Part shown: positions 32,368 to 40,700 of the stretch, piece after piece | Position numbering within the stretch: the stretch's first letter is position 1 | Layout of the letters: every line of letters starts with the position of its first letter | Assembly: GCA_020725865.1 (NCBI GenBank) | Contig: DYEC01000009.1 | Span: 100,569-164,568, forward strand | Length of the DNA stretch: 64,000 nucleotides | Source: Anaerolinea sp. | Lineage (GTDB): Bacteria > Chloroflexota > Anaerolineae > Anaerolineales > Anaerolineaceae | Direction of reading: 5' to 3' | The notes under the pieces: generated by a model | Told to the model about the DNA's origin: nothing | Databases searched by the model: none | Seen by the model: only the letters and a program-made list of their open reading frames with translations | Position numbers and translations under genes: made by a program

Positions 32368-33519
32368 ATGTCTCCTGACCGCCGCAAACGAGCCAGTGCA
32401 TTTGAAGACTTTCCTGTAGAAGAAGTCCCCATCTCAACAGGTGAAAAACAATTTTCTCCAGTAACAGCACGCGTTGAAACGCTTCAGCAAGTTGAACGAA
32501 TTGAGCGTCTCAAACCCAGTCAAATGCTCCCTGATCGTTTCCAACCGCGGCGCTTGCTGCCCGCGGTGTTACGAATAAATTTTTTTAGTGGCAAACTGGA
32601 TTGCTATCAGACAGCGGCTGAGTGGATCAACCTGTCAAAAAATGACCCCGGCATGCGGGCAGAAATTGAACGCCTACTGGCAATGGGTAACTCATTTGAT
32701 GAGCATGGGCAAATTAAACCAATCACAGGAAGCTGGTTGCCTACCCAGGATGGTCGCTACATATTCCAAATCGAGACCGGTGAGCGCCGTTTCTGGGCAG
32801 CATGCCTGCGGGCTGTTAATGAGAAATTAGAAGAAGAACCTTTATTGCGGGTTGAGGTTGTCGAAAAACCCACACGCCAGCGTCAAGTGTTGGAAAATCG
32901 CCATGCGGAACCACCCTCAGCAGTTGGTCAGGCGTGTGAAATTGCGGCTCTCATTTTATCTGAATTGGGCATTCAGCCGGATCCAATGCTATCCGATGAG
33001 TACGACTATTTTCGTCAGGCGCGCCTGCAGCGCATGCCAGCTGGAATGTGGGAACGTATCATGCCCATCATGCAACTTACCCGACCACGCATGGTACAGT
33101 TATTGAACATCCTGCAAATGCCGACCCCTCTGCTTGAGTTAGCTGATCGGTATCGCCTTTCGGAACGCGTGTTGCGTGAAATTCTAGCATCTCCACGCGA
33201 GGGGTGGGAAAGGATGTTGCGACTGAGTATTCAAAATAACTTGACTTCTGACGAAGTAGCTGAAATAACAACTGCAACCAAACGAGGAGGGACAGAGACC
33301 GGACGAAAGCATTTTCTATCTACTGCATCATCTGCTAAGGTTGCTGTTGGTGGACTACGCCGCTTTGCAAATGCCCTGCTTCACCTGGATAAGTTCAGCC
33401 AGGCACAGGCAATGGATGAAATCGCAGATGATTTAGTATCAGCAGGTGAGGCAGAAGGCATCATGCTGTTTTTAGAAGATTTAGCCCGCGCCATTAACGC
33501 CAGACTGTCACGGCGTTAA
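32368..33519 (+). CDS. ParB-like partition protein
   Basis: 383 residues, AAGGAGG six bases before the ATG. The ParB/Srx CTPase core is divergent but visible (~50-175): RLKPSQMLPDRFQPRRLL, FDEHGQIKPITG, and the diagnostic TGERRFWAACLRA. Residues ~195-300 form a helix-turn-helix-containing region (IMQLTRPRMVQLLNIL). It should bind the parS-like palindrome that starts two bases after its stop codon. An insertion of about 40 residues between the first and second ParB boxes makes it longer than chromosomal ParB. Function in plasmid-type partition is inferred with ParA. Confidence 0.85.
   Translation: MSPDRRKRASAFEDFPVEEVPISTGEKQFSPVTARVETLQQVERIERLKPSQMLPDRFQPRRLLPAVLRINFFSGKLDCYQTAAEWINLSKNDPGMRAEIERLLAMGNSFDEHGQIKPITGSWLPTQDGRYIFQIETGERRFWAACLRAVNEKLEEEPLLRVEVVEKPTRQRQVLENRHAEPPSAVGQACEIAALILSELGIQPDPMLSDEYDYFRQARLQRMPAGMWERIMPIMQLTRPRMVQLLNILQMPTPLLELADRYRLSERVLREILASPREGWERMLRLSIQNNLTSDEVAEITTATKRGGTETGRKHFLSTASSAKVAVGGLRRFANALLHLDKFSQAQAMDEIADDLVSAGEAEGIMLFLEDLARAINARLSRR
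33494..33519 (+). repeat. 8-bp inverted repeat at the end of the parB-like gene
   Basis: TTAACGCC (33494-33501) and GGCGTTAA (33512-33519) form a perfect stem with a 10-nt loop that includes the stop codon. It abuts the parS-like palindrome. No U-tract follows, so it is not a classic terminator. Confidence 0.55.
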
Positions 33520-33520
33520 C

Positions 33521-33536
33521 TGTTACCGCGGTAACA
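33521..33536. other. parS-like centromere site
   Basis: TGTTACCGCGGTAACA is a perfect 16-bp palindrome directly after parB. It has the length and the TGTT...AACA ends of the canonical chromosomal parS (TGTTTCACGTGAAACA) with a different core, as expected for a plasmid-type ParB. An 11-base match GTTACCGCGGT occurs inside parA at 32149-32159. Confidence 0.6.
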
Positions 33537-33690
33537 CTTTCCCTTACTCTGGTTATGCAATCTTATTTTTCCAGGATGCAATTAAAGACATCCTAAAATT
33601 TTTCCAATTTCATATTCCTGGTACCATACTTTTTGGTCACCAACCCGGAACAAAAAATTCCACTTTACTCTCAGACCAAAAGAGAAAGGT
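33537..33690. other. Non-coding stretch between parS-like site and purine tract
   Basis: No coding frame or RNA gene is apparent. The sequence is AT-rich (~65%), which with the neighbouring repeats fits an origin or centromere region. Confidence 0.35.
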
Positions 33691-33733
33691 GAAAGAAGGA
33701 GGGGGGAGAGGAGAGAGGAGAGAAGGAAAAAAA
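33691..33733 (+). repeat. 43-nt uninterrupted purine tract
   Basis: Every base from 33691 to 33733 is A or G (GAAAGAAGGAGGGGGGAGAG and onwards), ending in A7. With the purines before the single T at 33690 it extends even further. It can form triplex or easily melted DNA. Confidence 0.85.
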
Positions 33734-33779
33734 TATTTACAGGTAAAAAGTATTTCGGTTACGAGCCTGTAAGAAGAAC

Positions 33780-33827
33780 AAGGGGCGACCCTGGATAAAT
33801 AAATAGAAAAATATAGGGTCGCCCCTT
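33780..33827. repeat. 13-bp perfect inverted repeat with 22-nt AT-rich loop
   Basis: AAGGGGCGACCCT (33780-33792) and AGGGTCGCCCCTT (33815-33827). The right arm runs into the -35 box of the next promoter, so a protein bound here would control the ribbon-helix-helix-like gene. It could equally be a hairpin terminator without a U-tract, or a replication structure. Confidence 0.75.
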
Positions 33828-33855
33828 GACAAATAAGCTTTCGTATTCATATACT
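33826..33855 (+). promoter_or_regulatory. Strong promoter for the 128-aa RHH-like gene
   Basis: Perfect -35 TTGACA (33826-33831), 18-nt spacer, -10 TATACT (33850-33855). The start would be near 33862, leaving a ~67-nt leader before the ATG at 33929. Confidence 0.75.
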
Positions 33856-33928
33856 TGATCTAAATAGACCTGCCCTGAAATTGGTTTGTTTTCGACTCTC
33901 GAATAAATTTCGTAGCTAATAATTAATC

Positions 33929-34315
33929 ATGACAGATTCAAAATTCGATTTTTCCGAAGCCAAACAGCTCATTCAAGCTAATCAGGATGTTTTAAGAACC
34001 TTATATACTCAACGTGGGTTGATAAAAAAGGAGCGGGAGCGTATTAAGATCAGGTCACGTCGTGAAAGCCGCGTTACGTATGATTTGCCGCCTGTTCTTC
34101 GTTACCAGGTAAGACAGCTTGCTGATCAGCATCGTTTACCGGCAAGTCAATTGGTTACGCTGGCTTTGTTGCGTTTTTTGAACGATTACGATCAGGGTCT
34201 TGTAAATCTTTCAATTTACAAACAGCCTTCTTCCAGCCCGAGATATGACTGGAATTTAGTTTTTCCAGAAAAACTATTAAAAATATTAAAGAAAAAGCTT
34301 ACCGATCAGACGTAG
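33929..34315 (+). CDS. Small ribbon-helix-helix-like DNA-binding protein
   Basis: 128 residues. Residues ~1-45 are helical and very basic toward the end (RERIKIRSRRESR). ~47-85 have the strand-helix-helix pattern VTYDLPPVLRYQV, QLADQHRLPASQLVTLALLRFL of Arc/MetJ/CopG proteins. Such proteins commonly bind short tandem repeats; the seven iteron-like units start ~90 nt after its stop, and an inverted repeat overlaps its promoter. It is a good candidate for repeat-binding copy-number or partition control, but binding is not shown. Confidence 0.7.
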   Translation: MTDSKFDFSEAKQLIQANQDVLRTLYTQRGLIKKERERIKIRSRRESRVTYDLPPVLRYQVRQLADQHRLPASQLVTLALLRFLNDYDQGLVNLSIYKQPSSSPRYDWNLVFPEKLLKILKKKLTDQT

Positions 34316-34403
34316 GGTTTCTTGGAAGATGTTCCATAAACAGTTTGGAGCTGTTTTAATACTCAGTAGAATTTGTAGTCTTTATTGTAGTTAAATGAAT
34401 CAC

Positions 34404-34577
34404 GTGCAAATTTTGCACGCACATGAGGTGCAATTCTTGCATGCTTTCGAAGTGCAAATTTTGCTATTTGCCCCTCCTGAATGCAAAAAAATCACTTACG
34501 CCAGAATGCAAATTTCCCTGTTATCCCTGAATGCAAAAATTACTGTTACGCCAGCAGGCAAATTTTGCAAGCTGGCG
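34404..34577. repeat. Iteron-like array, seven units with 24-25 bp period
   Basis: Units start at 34404, 34428, 34452 (GTGCAAATTTTGCAC, GTGCAATTCTTGCAT, GTGCAAATTTTGCTA), then 34481, 34506, 34531 (each ATGCAAA...) and 34556 (AGGCAAATTTTGCAA). Spacings are 24, 24, 29, 25, 25 and 25 bp, so all sites but one step lie about 2.3 turns apart. The first unit is itself a palindrome with 7-nt arms, and the last lies within a hairpin CGCCAGC (34549-34555) / GCTGGCG (34571-34577). Arrays like this bind initiator, RHH or partition proteins at plasmid origins and centromeres. Confidence 0.8.
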
Positions 34578-34702
34578 GGAGTTGACTAATGATGAGACCG
34601 TGTTATTTTGGAGATTTAAAAGAATTTCCTCACCAGTTTCTTGCAGTATAATCCACTCCAAAATCGATATTCTGCAAAGTGATGGAGTTGCGAGAGAGGC
34701 TT

Positions 34703-35095
34703 ATGAAAAAATATGGGACTATGACCTTACTGTTCATTAGCATGGCTTTTTTGCTATTATCTTGCTCAGCAGTTTCCCAATCTGCTGCTCCAAAGGCGGT
34801 TGAAAAATATCTCCAGGCTCTGGTAGCAGAAGATGCCAATCGGTTGTCTGTTTTGGTCTGCAAAGATTTTGAGCAGCAGGCGAGGTTAGAACTGGATTCT
34901 TTTATTGGGGTTAAGGCTTCTCTCAAGGATATGAAATGTAGCCAAAGTGGAACAGATGGCGATGTCGCTTTGGTAGCCTGCAATGGTTCAATAGTTGCTA
35001 CGTACAATAACGAACAACAGGAACTTCCACTGGCCGGACGTATATATCGTGTGGTCATGGAAGGGGGGGATTGGCTGGTATGTGGATATCAATGA
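34703..35095 (+). CDS. Small lipoprotein with NTF2-like domain, first gene of the MBOAT operon
   Basis: 130 residues from ATG 34703 (AGAGG just upstream). Lipoprotein signal with lipobox LLSC, then a ~100-residue domain (KAVEKYLQALVAEDANRLSV, VALVACNGSIVATYNNEQQE, YRVVMEGGDWLVCGYQ) that follows the NTF2-like/DUF4878-type plan of a helix and a curved sheet. No catalytic residue can be assigned. Its stop overlaps the microprotein start by ATGA, so it belongs to the acylation operon and probably acts on the outer surface with the MBOAT or SGNH protein. Confidence 0.72.
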   Translation: MKKYGTMTLLFISMAFLLLSCSAVSQSAAPKAVEKYLQALVAEDANRLSVLVCKDFEQQARLELDSFIGVKASLKDMKCSQSGTDGDVALVACNGSIVATYNNEQQELPLAGRIYRVVMEGGDWLVCGYQ

Positions 35096-35232
35096 GCGAG
35101 AACGTTGTCAAAATCATCCGATGGGTGTTTTCACCGGAGAATGTTTGCGCTCTGGTGCTTTGTTTGATCATTTTGGCGGTGGTTATCTTTACTGCTGATA
35201 CGACGCCATTATGGATTTATCAGGGTTTCTAA
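35092..35232 (+). CDS. DltX-like 46-residue membrane microprotein
   Basis: A gene too short for many predictors, bounded on both sides: its ATG overlaps the previous stop (ATGA) and its TAA is followed directly by the MBOAT ATG. It has basic residues at Lys7 and Arg10, a single membrane helix (~19-35) and a short C-terminal tail TADTTPLWIYQGF. The end WIYQGF closely mirrors the conserved C-terminal FIYNxF motif of DltX, the small partner of DltB whose Tyr is an acyl-acceptor in teichoic-acid D-alanylation. Tyr43 is the equivalent residue. The positive-inside rule puts the tail outside. A shuttle between carrier protein and MBOAT is therefore likely; this is an inference from motif and synteny. 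Confidence 0.75.
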   Translation: MSENVVKIIRWVFSPENVCALVLCLIILAVVIFTADTTPLWIYQGF

Positions 35233-36660
35233 ATGACCCTGAGCAACATCCTCGTATTTATTGCTCTGGGGGTGTTCTTCCGTCTGCTGAGGCATGGAAG
35301 ATGGCGCAAACAGTTGGTTTTTGCCGCCAGTATTCTGGCAGTGTATTGGCTGCAACCAGCTATGCCGGTGCGTTATCTGGATTTCTGGTTACCCACCTTA
35401 ACACTTTTTTTAGCAGTTTTTGGCTGGGCGATAACCTCTGTTCCACAAGAACGTTTGAACAAAACAAATATTTTCACCTTTGTTTTCATTTTTTTATTGA
35501 TCCTTTTGATTGGATTTACCCGTTATCTTGAAGTTGAGAATGTTATCATAGTTAGTCGTCCCCCAGAAACAGAGCAAATTATCTTTGCACTAATCGCTTT
35601 TACGTTTGTTACTACGGTTTTAGTTTACTGCGGACGGACAGGAAGGTTTATAACATTTACAGCAATAGCGATTATTTTGATGATATTTATCATTCTTAAG
35701 TATTCGCCATTGACTGTGGTTGCCGGCTCAGCAGTCCGGCGGTTTATGCAACAGGACCCCGCTCTGGCAAGTGTGAATGATCTTCGCTGGCTGGGTTTTT
35801 CATACATTGCGTTTCGATTGTTTCACACGTTGAGAGATCGCCAGCTTGGAAAGTTGCCTTCTGTGGACTTACAGGAGTACATGATCTACATGGTCTTTTT
35901 CCCTACGCTGACTGCTGGTCCAATTGACCGCTTAGAGCGATTCATTCGGGATTTGCGTCAGAGCTTGCCACTTTCGATAGATGATTTTGTTTTTTCGGGC
36001 AAGCGGCTGGCAATTGGATTATTTAAGAAATTTGTTCTGGCAGATACGCTGGCAATTATTGCAATCAACCCGCTGAATGTGGGACAGGTTAAGACTGCAG
36101 GCTGGATGTGGGTTCTGTTATACGCCTATGCTTTTCAAATTTATCTGGATTTTTCGGGATATACCGATATTGCACTTGGGATTGGAAAGCTGCTTGGTTT
36201 TGATCTGCCCGAGAATTTCAATAAGCCTTATTTAAAATCTAATCTAGCGCATTTTTGGAATAACTGGCACATAACCCTGACCCAGTGGTTTCGCACATAT
36301 TACTTCAACCCGCTAGTCCGCTTCCTGCGCCGCTCTGAGCGGCATTTTTCACCTACAATAGTGGTTCTATTTTCTCAATTCAGTACCATGTTGCTCATTG
36401 GACTCTGGCATGGGATCAGCTGGAATTTTGTCTTGTGGGGTGGGTGGCATGGTCTGGGTTTGTTTATTCATAATCGCTGGGCAGAATGGTCAAAACCACG
36501 CCTATTGTTTCTGGAGGATTCTTCATTTCTGAAAAAGGTTTATACAGCTTTGGGAATTTTGATAACTTTCCATTTTGTTGCTTTGGGTTGGGTGTGGTTT
36601 GCTTTACCCCAGGTTTCCCAATCTTTGACAGTTTACTCGGTGTTGTTTGGGGTGAGATAG
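35233..36660 (+). CDS. MBOAT-family membrane acyltransferase (DltB/AlgI-like)
   Basis: 475 residues, about 11 membrane helices. Family blocks: FFPTLTAGPIDR, QIYLDFSGYTDIALGIG, FWNNWHITLTQWFRTYYF (His346) and LLIGLWHGISWNFVLWG with the catalytic His393. It moves an acyl group across the membrane to a glycan or protein outside. It follows the DltX-like microprotein without a gap and is followed 13 nt later by an SGNH lipoprotein, the same order of roles as in dlt (B, X, D). The activating ligase and carrier protein are not here but in the operon at 21112-27520. Confidence 0.93.
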   Translation: MTLSNILVFIALGVFFRLLRHGRWRKQLVFAASILAVYWLQPAMPVRYLDFWLPTLTLFLAVFGWAITSVPQERLNKTNIFTFVFIFLLILLIGFTRYLEVENVIIVSRPPETEQIIFALIAFTFVTTVLVYCGRTGRFITFTAIAIILMIFIILKYSPLTVVAGSAVRRFMQQDPALASVNDLRWLGFSYIAFRLFHTLRDRQLGKLPSVDLQEYMIYMVFFPTLTAGPIDRLERFIRDLRQSLPLSIDDFVFSGKRLAIGLFKKFVLADTLAIIAINPLNVGQVKTAGWMWVLLYAYAFQIYLDFSGYTDIALGIGKLLGFDLPENFNKPYLKSNLAHFWNNWHITLTQWFRTYYFNPLVRFLRRSERHFSPTIVVLFSQFSTMLLIGLWHGISWNFVLWGGWHGLGLFIHNRWAEWSKPRLLFLEDSSFLKKVYTALGILITFHFVALGWVWFALPQVSQSLTVYSVLFGVR

Positions 36661-36673
36661 AGGAATGCAGCAA

Positions 36674-37699
36674 ATGAAACTTATTATCCTGGTTTGTTGC
36701 CTTGTTCTTATTCTATTGGCTGGGTTGATAACTTCTTGTCAATTGACTGCCAGCGATATTAGCAGTCAGCAGCAGACCGTACCCGCAGCGGTTAAGACGC
36801 TCAGCATCAGCCCGACCCAGAGCGCTTTGGATCACCCTCTTCCAACGTCTACAGTTGTTTCGGATTCTGTCGAGATATTTGCTACGCCTATGGAGACGGT
36901 TACCCCTGCTCCATCTTTAACCTCAATGCCAACATTCACATCAACACCAGACACACGTCCCGACCCGCGCCAATGGGCAAGCTGGCCGGTTATTCCAACG
37001 GTCAGTGGGCGGGCGAAAGGAATATATCAAGATGGCTTAAGCAATGGGAACGATCCAAAAAGCGTTTCTGTCGTTGGTGATTGTCAGAGTGAACCGAATG
37101 TTTTTTTGGGAATTTACGCCACAGATCGCTATTTTCTGGGTGACAATTATCAATATTTACAGGAGACGATAGACTATTATCGGGAAAGTTTTTCTCGTCA
37201 GAGCTTTGGGGTGAGAGATGGCTTAAGTGCCCCTTCTGCCCTTTCGTCACTTTGGGCGGATCCGCAAAATTGTCAACCGGGTGAGACGCCTGTTACTTGC
37301 GAACTTCGCGCGCATAAGCCAGCAATTATGTTCATTAACCTGGGCACCAACTGGAAACCGGGGGCTTCGGCGAAAGCTTACGAAGACTATCTGAGGCAGA
37401 TTGTTGAGCAAGTAATTGCAAATGGAACACTTCCTATTCTTTCAACAAAAGCTGATAATATCGAAGGTGATCATAGCCTCAACCTGGCAACTGCACGGGT
37501 AGCTTATGACTACGATATTCCTCTCTGGAATTTCTGGCTGGCGGCTGACAGCCTGCCTAATCACGGCTTGGATGCTAATCGTGAGAATATTTATCTGACA
37601 CCAGAGGGTTGGGACAGGCGAAATTTCACCGCTTTGCAGACACTGGATGCCATCCGCCGCGCCTTGAACGGTTTACCCCCACCGACGAATTTGCCGTGA
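36674..37699 (+). CDS. SGNH-like lipoprotein, paralogue of 24214-25224
   Basis: 341 residues from ATG 36674 (an ATG nine bases earlier is too close to the AGAGG). Lipobox ITSC (Cys22), Thr/Pro stalk to ~90, then an SGNH-like domain. Block I reads VVGDCQSE, again with Cys (Cys137) at the nucleophile position; block III is LGTNWKPG without the Asp of GTND; the closing block reads ANRENIYLTPEGW with no DxxH His. TKADNIEGDHSLN and YDIPLWNFWLA match the paralogue. It may be a catalytically weakened or binding version, or use Cys chemistry. Last gene of the MBOAT operon. Confidence 0.82.
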   Translation: MKLIILVCCLVLILLAGLITSCQLTASDISSQQQTVPAAVKTLSISPTQSALDHPLPTSTVVSDSVEIFATPMETVTPAPSLTSMPTFTSTPDTRPDPRQWASWPVIPTVSGRAKGIYQDGLSNGNDPKSVSVVGDCQSEPNVFLGIYATDRYFLGDNYQYLQETIDYYRESFSRQSFGVRDGLSAPSALSSLWADPQNCQPGETPVTCELRAHKPAIMFINLGTNWKPGASAKAYEDYLRQIVEQVIANGTLPILSTKADNIEGDHSLNLATARVAYDYDIPLWNFWLAADSLPNHGLDANRENIYLTPEGWDRRNFTALQTLDAIRRALNGLPPPTNLP

Positions 37700-37774
37700 T
37701 CGCTTTGTATAAACCATGCTAGAATGAAACTGGCTATAGGATTTTAGCAATGTGATTTTATGGAGGCACACTCA

Positions 37775-40700
37775 GTGTCTCGATTTTTCCGGGGGATCCT
37801 TCTCTGTTTGGCACTTGTGGTGAGTTGTCTTTCACCATTGCAGGTTGTCAAGGCGCAATCAAGTGACATACGATTCAACCGTCTTACCACCACAGATGGG
37901 TTGCCACATGATATTGTGCAGTGTGTTTTACAGGATCATGATGGTTATCTATGGTTCGGTACCCAGCGAGGATTGAGCCGCTACGACGGCTATACTTTTA
38001 CCAACTTTCATCACCATCGCACTGATTCTAACTCACTCGTCAATGATACTATTAATGTGCTCTTTGAAGATTCCTGGGGCTGGTTGTGGATCGGAACAGT
38101 CAGTGGACTGGATCATTTTGACGCAACGCGACAAAATATTATCCATCATCCGGATGTTTATGAGTCAATAAAGTCAATTATAGAAGACAGCGAAGGGAAT
38201 ATCTGGATTGGAACAGCTGGCAGTGGACTATTTCGATTCGATCGTTCTTCAAATACATTCGTTAATTTTGTTCATGATCCAACCAATCCTTTTAGTCTAA
38301 GTGACAACCATATCAATTCCCTTTTTCTTGATAGCTCTTATATCTTATGGATTGGTACGGAGTATGGTGGATTAAATGCGCTGGACATACAGCAAATGCG
38401 GTTCAAAGCCTTTCGCAATTTGTCTGTAGACAATTTATTCCTGGACCGCGTTACAACTATTTTGCCCTCTGGAGAGGATAAACTTTGGATCGGCACGGGC
38501 AATTACCATGAGAAGGAAACAGGGGGACTAGCTCTTTTTGATCCACAGCAAGAAAAAATTATCCAATTTTATGAACCGTTACGCCATCGTCATATTACAA
38601 CCTTGTTGTGGGACGAAACTTATTTCATTTTGTGGATTGGTAGCGAAGAAGGTCTTTATCGCTTTGATCCAGCTTCTGGCTTGTTGGAGGGTTACCAGAA
38701 TGACCCTCTCAATCCTTTCAGTCTGAGTGCCAATAACATTACCGGACTGGCTCAAGACCATAGTGGTAATCTCTGGATTACCACCTATGGCGGCGGTGTT
38801 AATCATTATGCAAGGGCGCGTCTGCGATTTACGCTCTATACACCTACAGGGCGAGATTCAAGCAAACAGAAAACTGCACCAGTTGGAACATTGCTGAAAG
38901 ACCGTCAAGGAATTATATGGGTAGGATTACATGACAACGGTTTGGTGCGTTTCGACCGCAACAAAAATCAGAGTACCTACTTTTACCACGTTTCGGATGA
39001 CCCCTTCAGTCTGAGTCATGATCATGTTACTGCACTCTATGAGGACAGGAGAGGAAACTTGTGGGTTGGCACTCAAGAAGGAGTGGACCGTCTGGATAGA
39101 TTGACAGGACGATTTGAACATTATGTGCACAAGCCAGAGGATCCTTACAGTATTGCTCCAGGCGCTGTAAAAGTGATCATGGAAGATAGTCGGGGCTTTC
39201 TATGGATTGGAACTGAAGAACCTGGAACGCTTTCTCGTTATGACCCTGTAAGTGAAACCTTTTTACGCTACATACATAACGAACAGGAAGATCAGAGTCT
39301 CCCTGCCACCTACGGCATTCGTGCCATTGTTGAAGATCACGAAGGTAAGCTTTGGCTGGGAACGTACAATGGATTGATACGTTTTGACCCGCAAAAGGAA
39401 AGTTTTTCACAATATCGTCACAACTCCCTTGAGCCGGACAGCTTAAGCCATGATTTTGTTTGGGCATTATACGAGGACCCGGAAGGTTATTTGTGGATAG
39501 GCACACATGTTGGGCTTGATCGTTTGTCTTGGCCCTGTGGCCTGGCGGAAGGATGTGAGCCTATTTTTGAAGTGTATACCACTGAGAATGGTTTACCGGA
39601 CGATTCAATCGTATCGATCCTTGGTGATAAGCACCAACGCCTGTGGCTGGCTACTATGGGGGGAGGATTAGCTGCTTTTGATCCTTCCAAGGGAAAGGTG
39701 CGCAGCTATACTGCTGAAGATGGGTTGCAAGGTAATGCTTTCATTATCGGTGCTGCTTATCACAGTCCTGATGGCGAAATGTTGTTTGGTGGGCTAAATG
39801 GATTCAATACCTTTTACCCTGATCAGATTCACGATAATCCGTTGCCGCCGAATATTGTGCTGACAGCTTTCCGAAAGTTCGATCAGGTACAGAATTTTGA
39901 GGAAGGATTGAATAACGTCAAGGAAATCCGTCTTTCATATAAAGAAAATTTTTTTGCCTTTGAGTTTGCTGCGCTGGACTTTACTGCTCCGGAACGAAAT
40001 CAGTACGCCTATAAATTAGAAGGTTTTGATAATGATTGGGTTTATTGTGGGACACGTCGCTATGCCAGTTACACGAATTTATCCCCTGGAGAGTATGTCT
40101 TTCGAGTTAAAGGCAGTAACAACGATGGTATCTGGAATGAGCAGGGGGTCTCAGTTCGCGTGGTGGTCACGCCGCCGTTTTGGGGAACGTTATGGTTTCA
40201 GGTTCTGGTGGTTTTGATTGTTGCGGGTGTTGCTTATAGTGTTATCAGGGAGCGTCTGCGTTATATTGACACTTTACGCAGAAGCGAGGAACGCTTTCGA
40301 ACACTTTTTGAAAATGTTCCTCTAGGAGTTTGTGAGGCGGATTTTGCGCAATTCCCCCCGGTTCTTAAGCATGCAAATCCACGCTGGTTTTCTCTCTTTG
40401 GTTGGACAATTAGGAGGTCAGACGAACCAATGCTGGAGAGATGTTTGTCGGTTGGCACCCTGGAACACTGCCGTTCAAGGTTGTTCGAGCAGAAAACCAT
40501 TGTTCTGGAAACGAGTGGCTTTCGCTACGACGGTAATACATTCCCTCTTCGGCTTAGTGTAACGGTTGGAGCTGAGAAAGACTTGCGCCGATGTATTCTA
40601 GTTGCCGAAGATGTCACTGCCGAAAAAGCGCGCCGGTCTGAAGAAGAGGCAATAGCCGAAGAGCGCCGGCGGATTGCGCGCGAGATCCATGATGGACTAG

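Noticed and set aside
33494..33519. Terminator of parAB
   Set aside because: The hairpin includes the stop codon and has no U-tract; a structural or partition role is as likely.
34404..34577. CRISPR array
   Set aside because: The repeats are short and imperfect with no long unique spacers, and no cas gene is near.
34395..34589. 64-codon frame through the iteron array, with repeated peptide motifs
   Set aside because: Its internal repetition is the direct result of the DNA repeats; no ribosome site and no protein-like composition.
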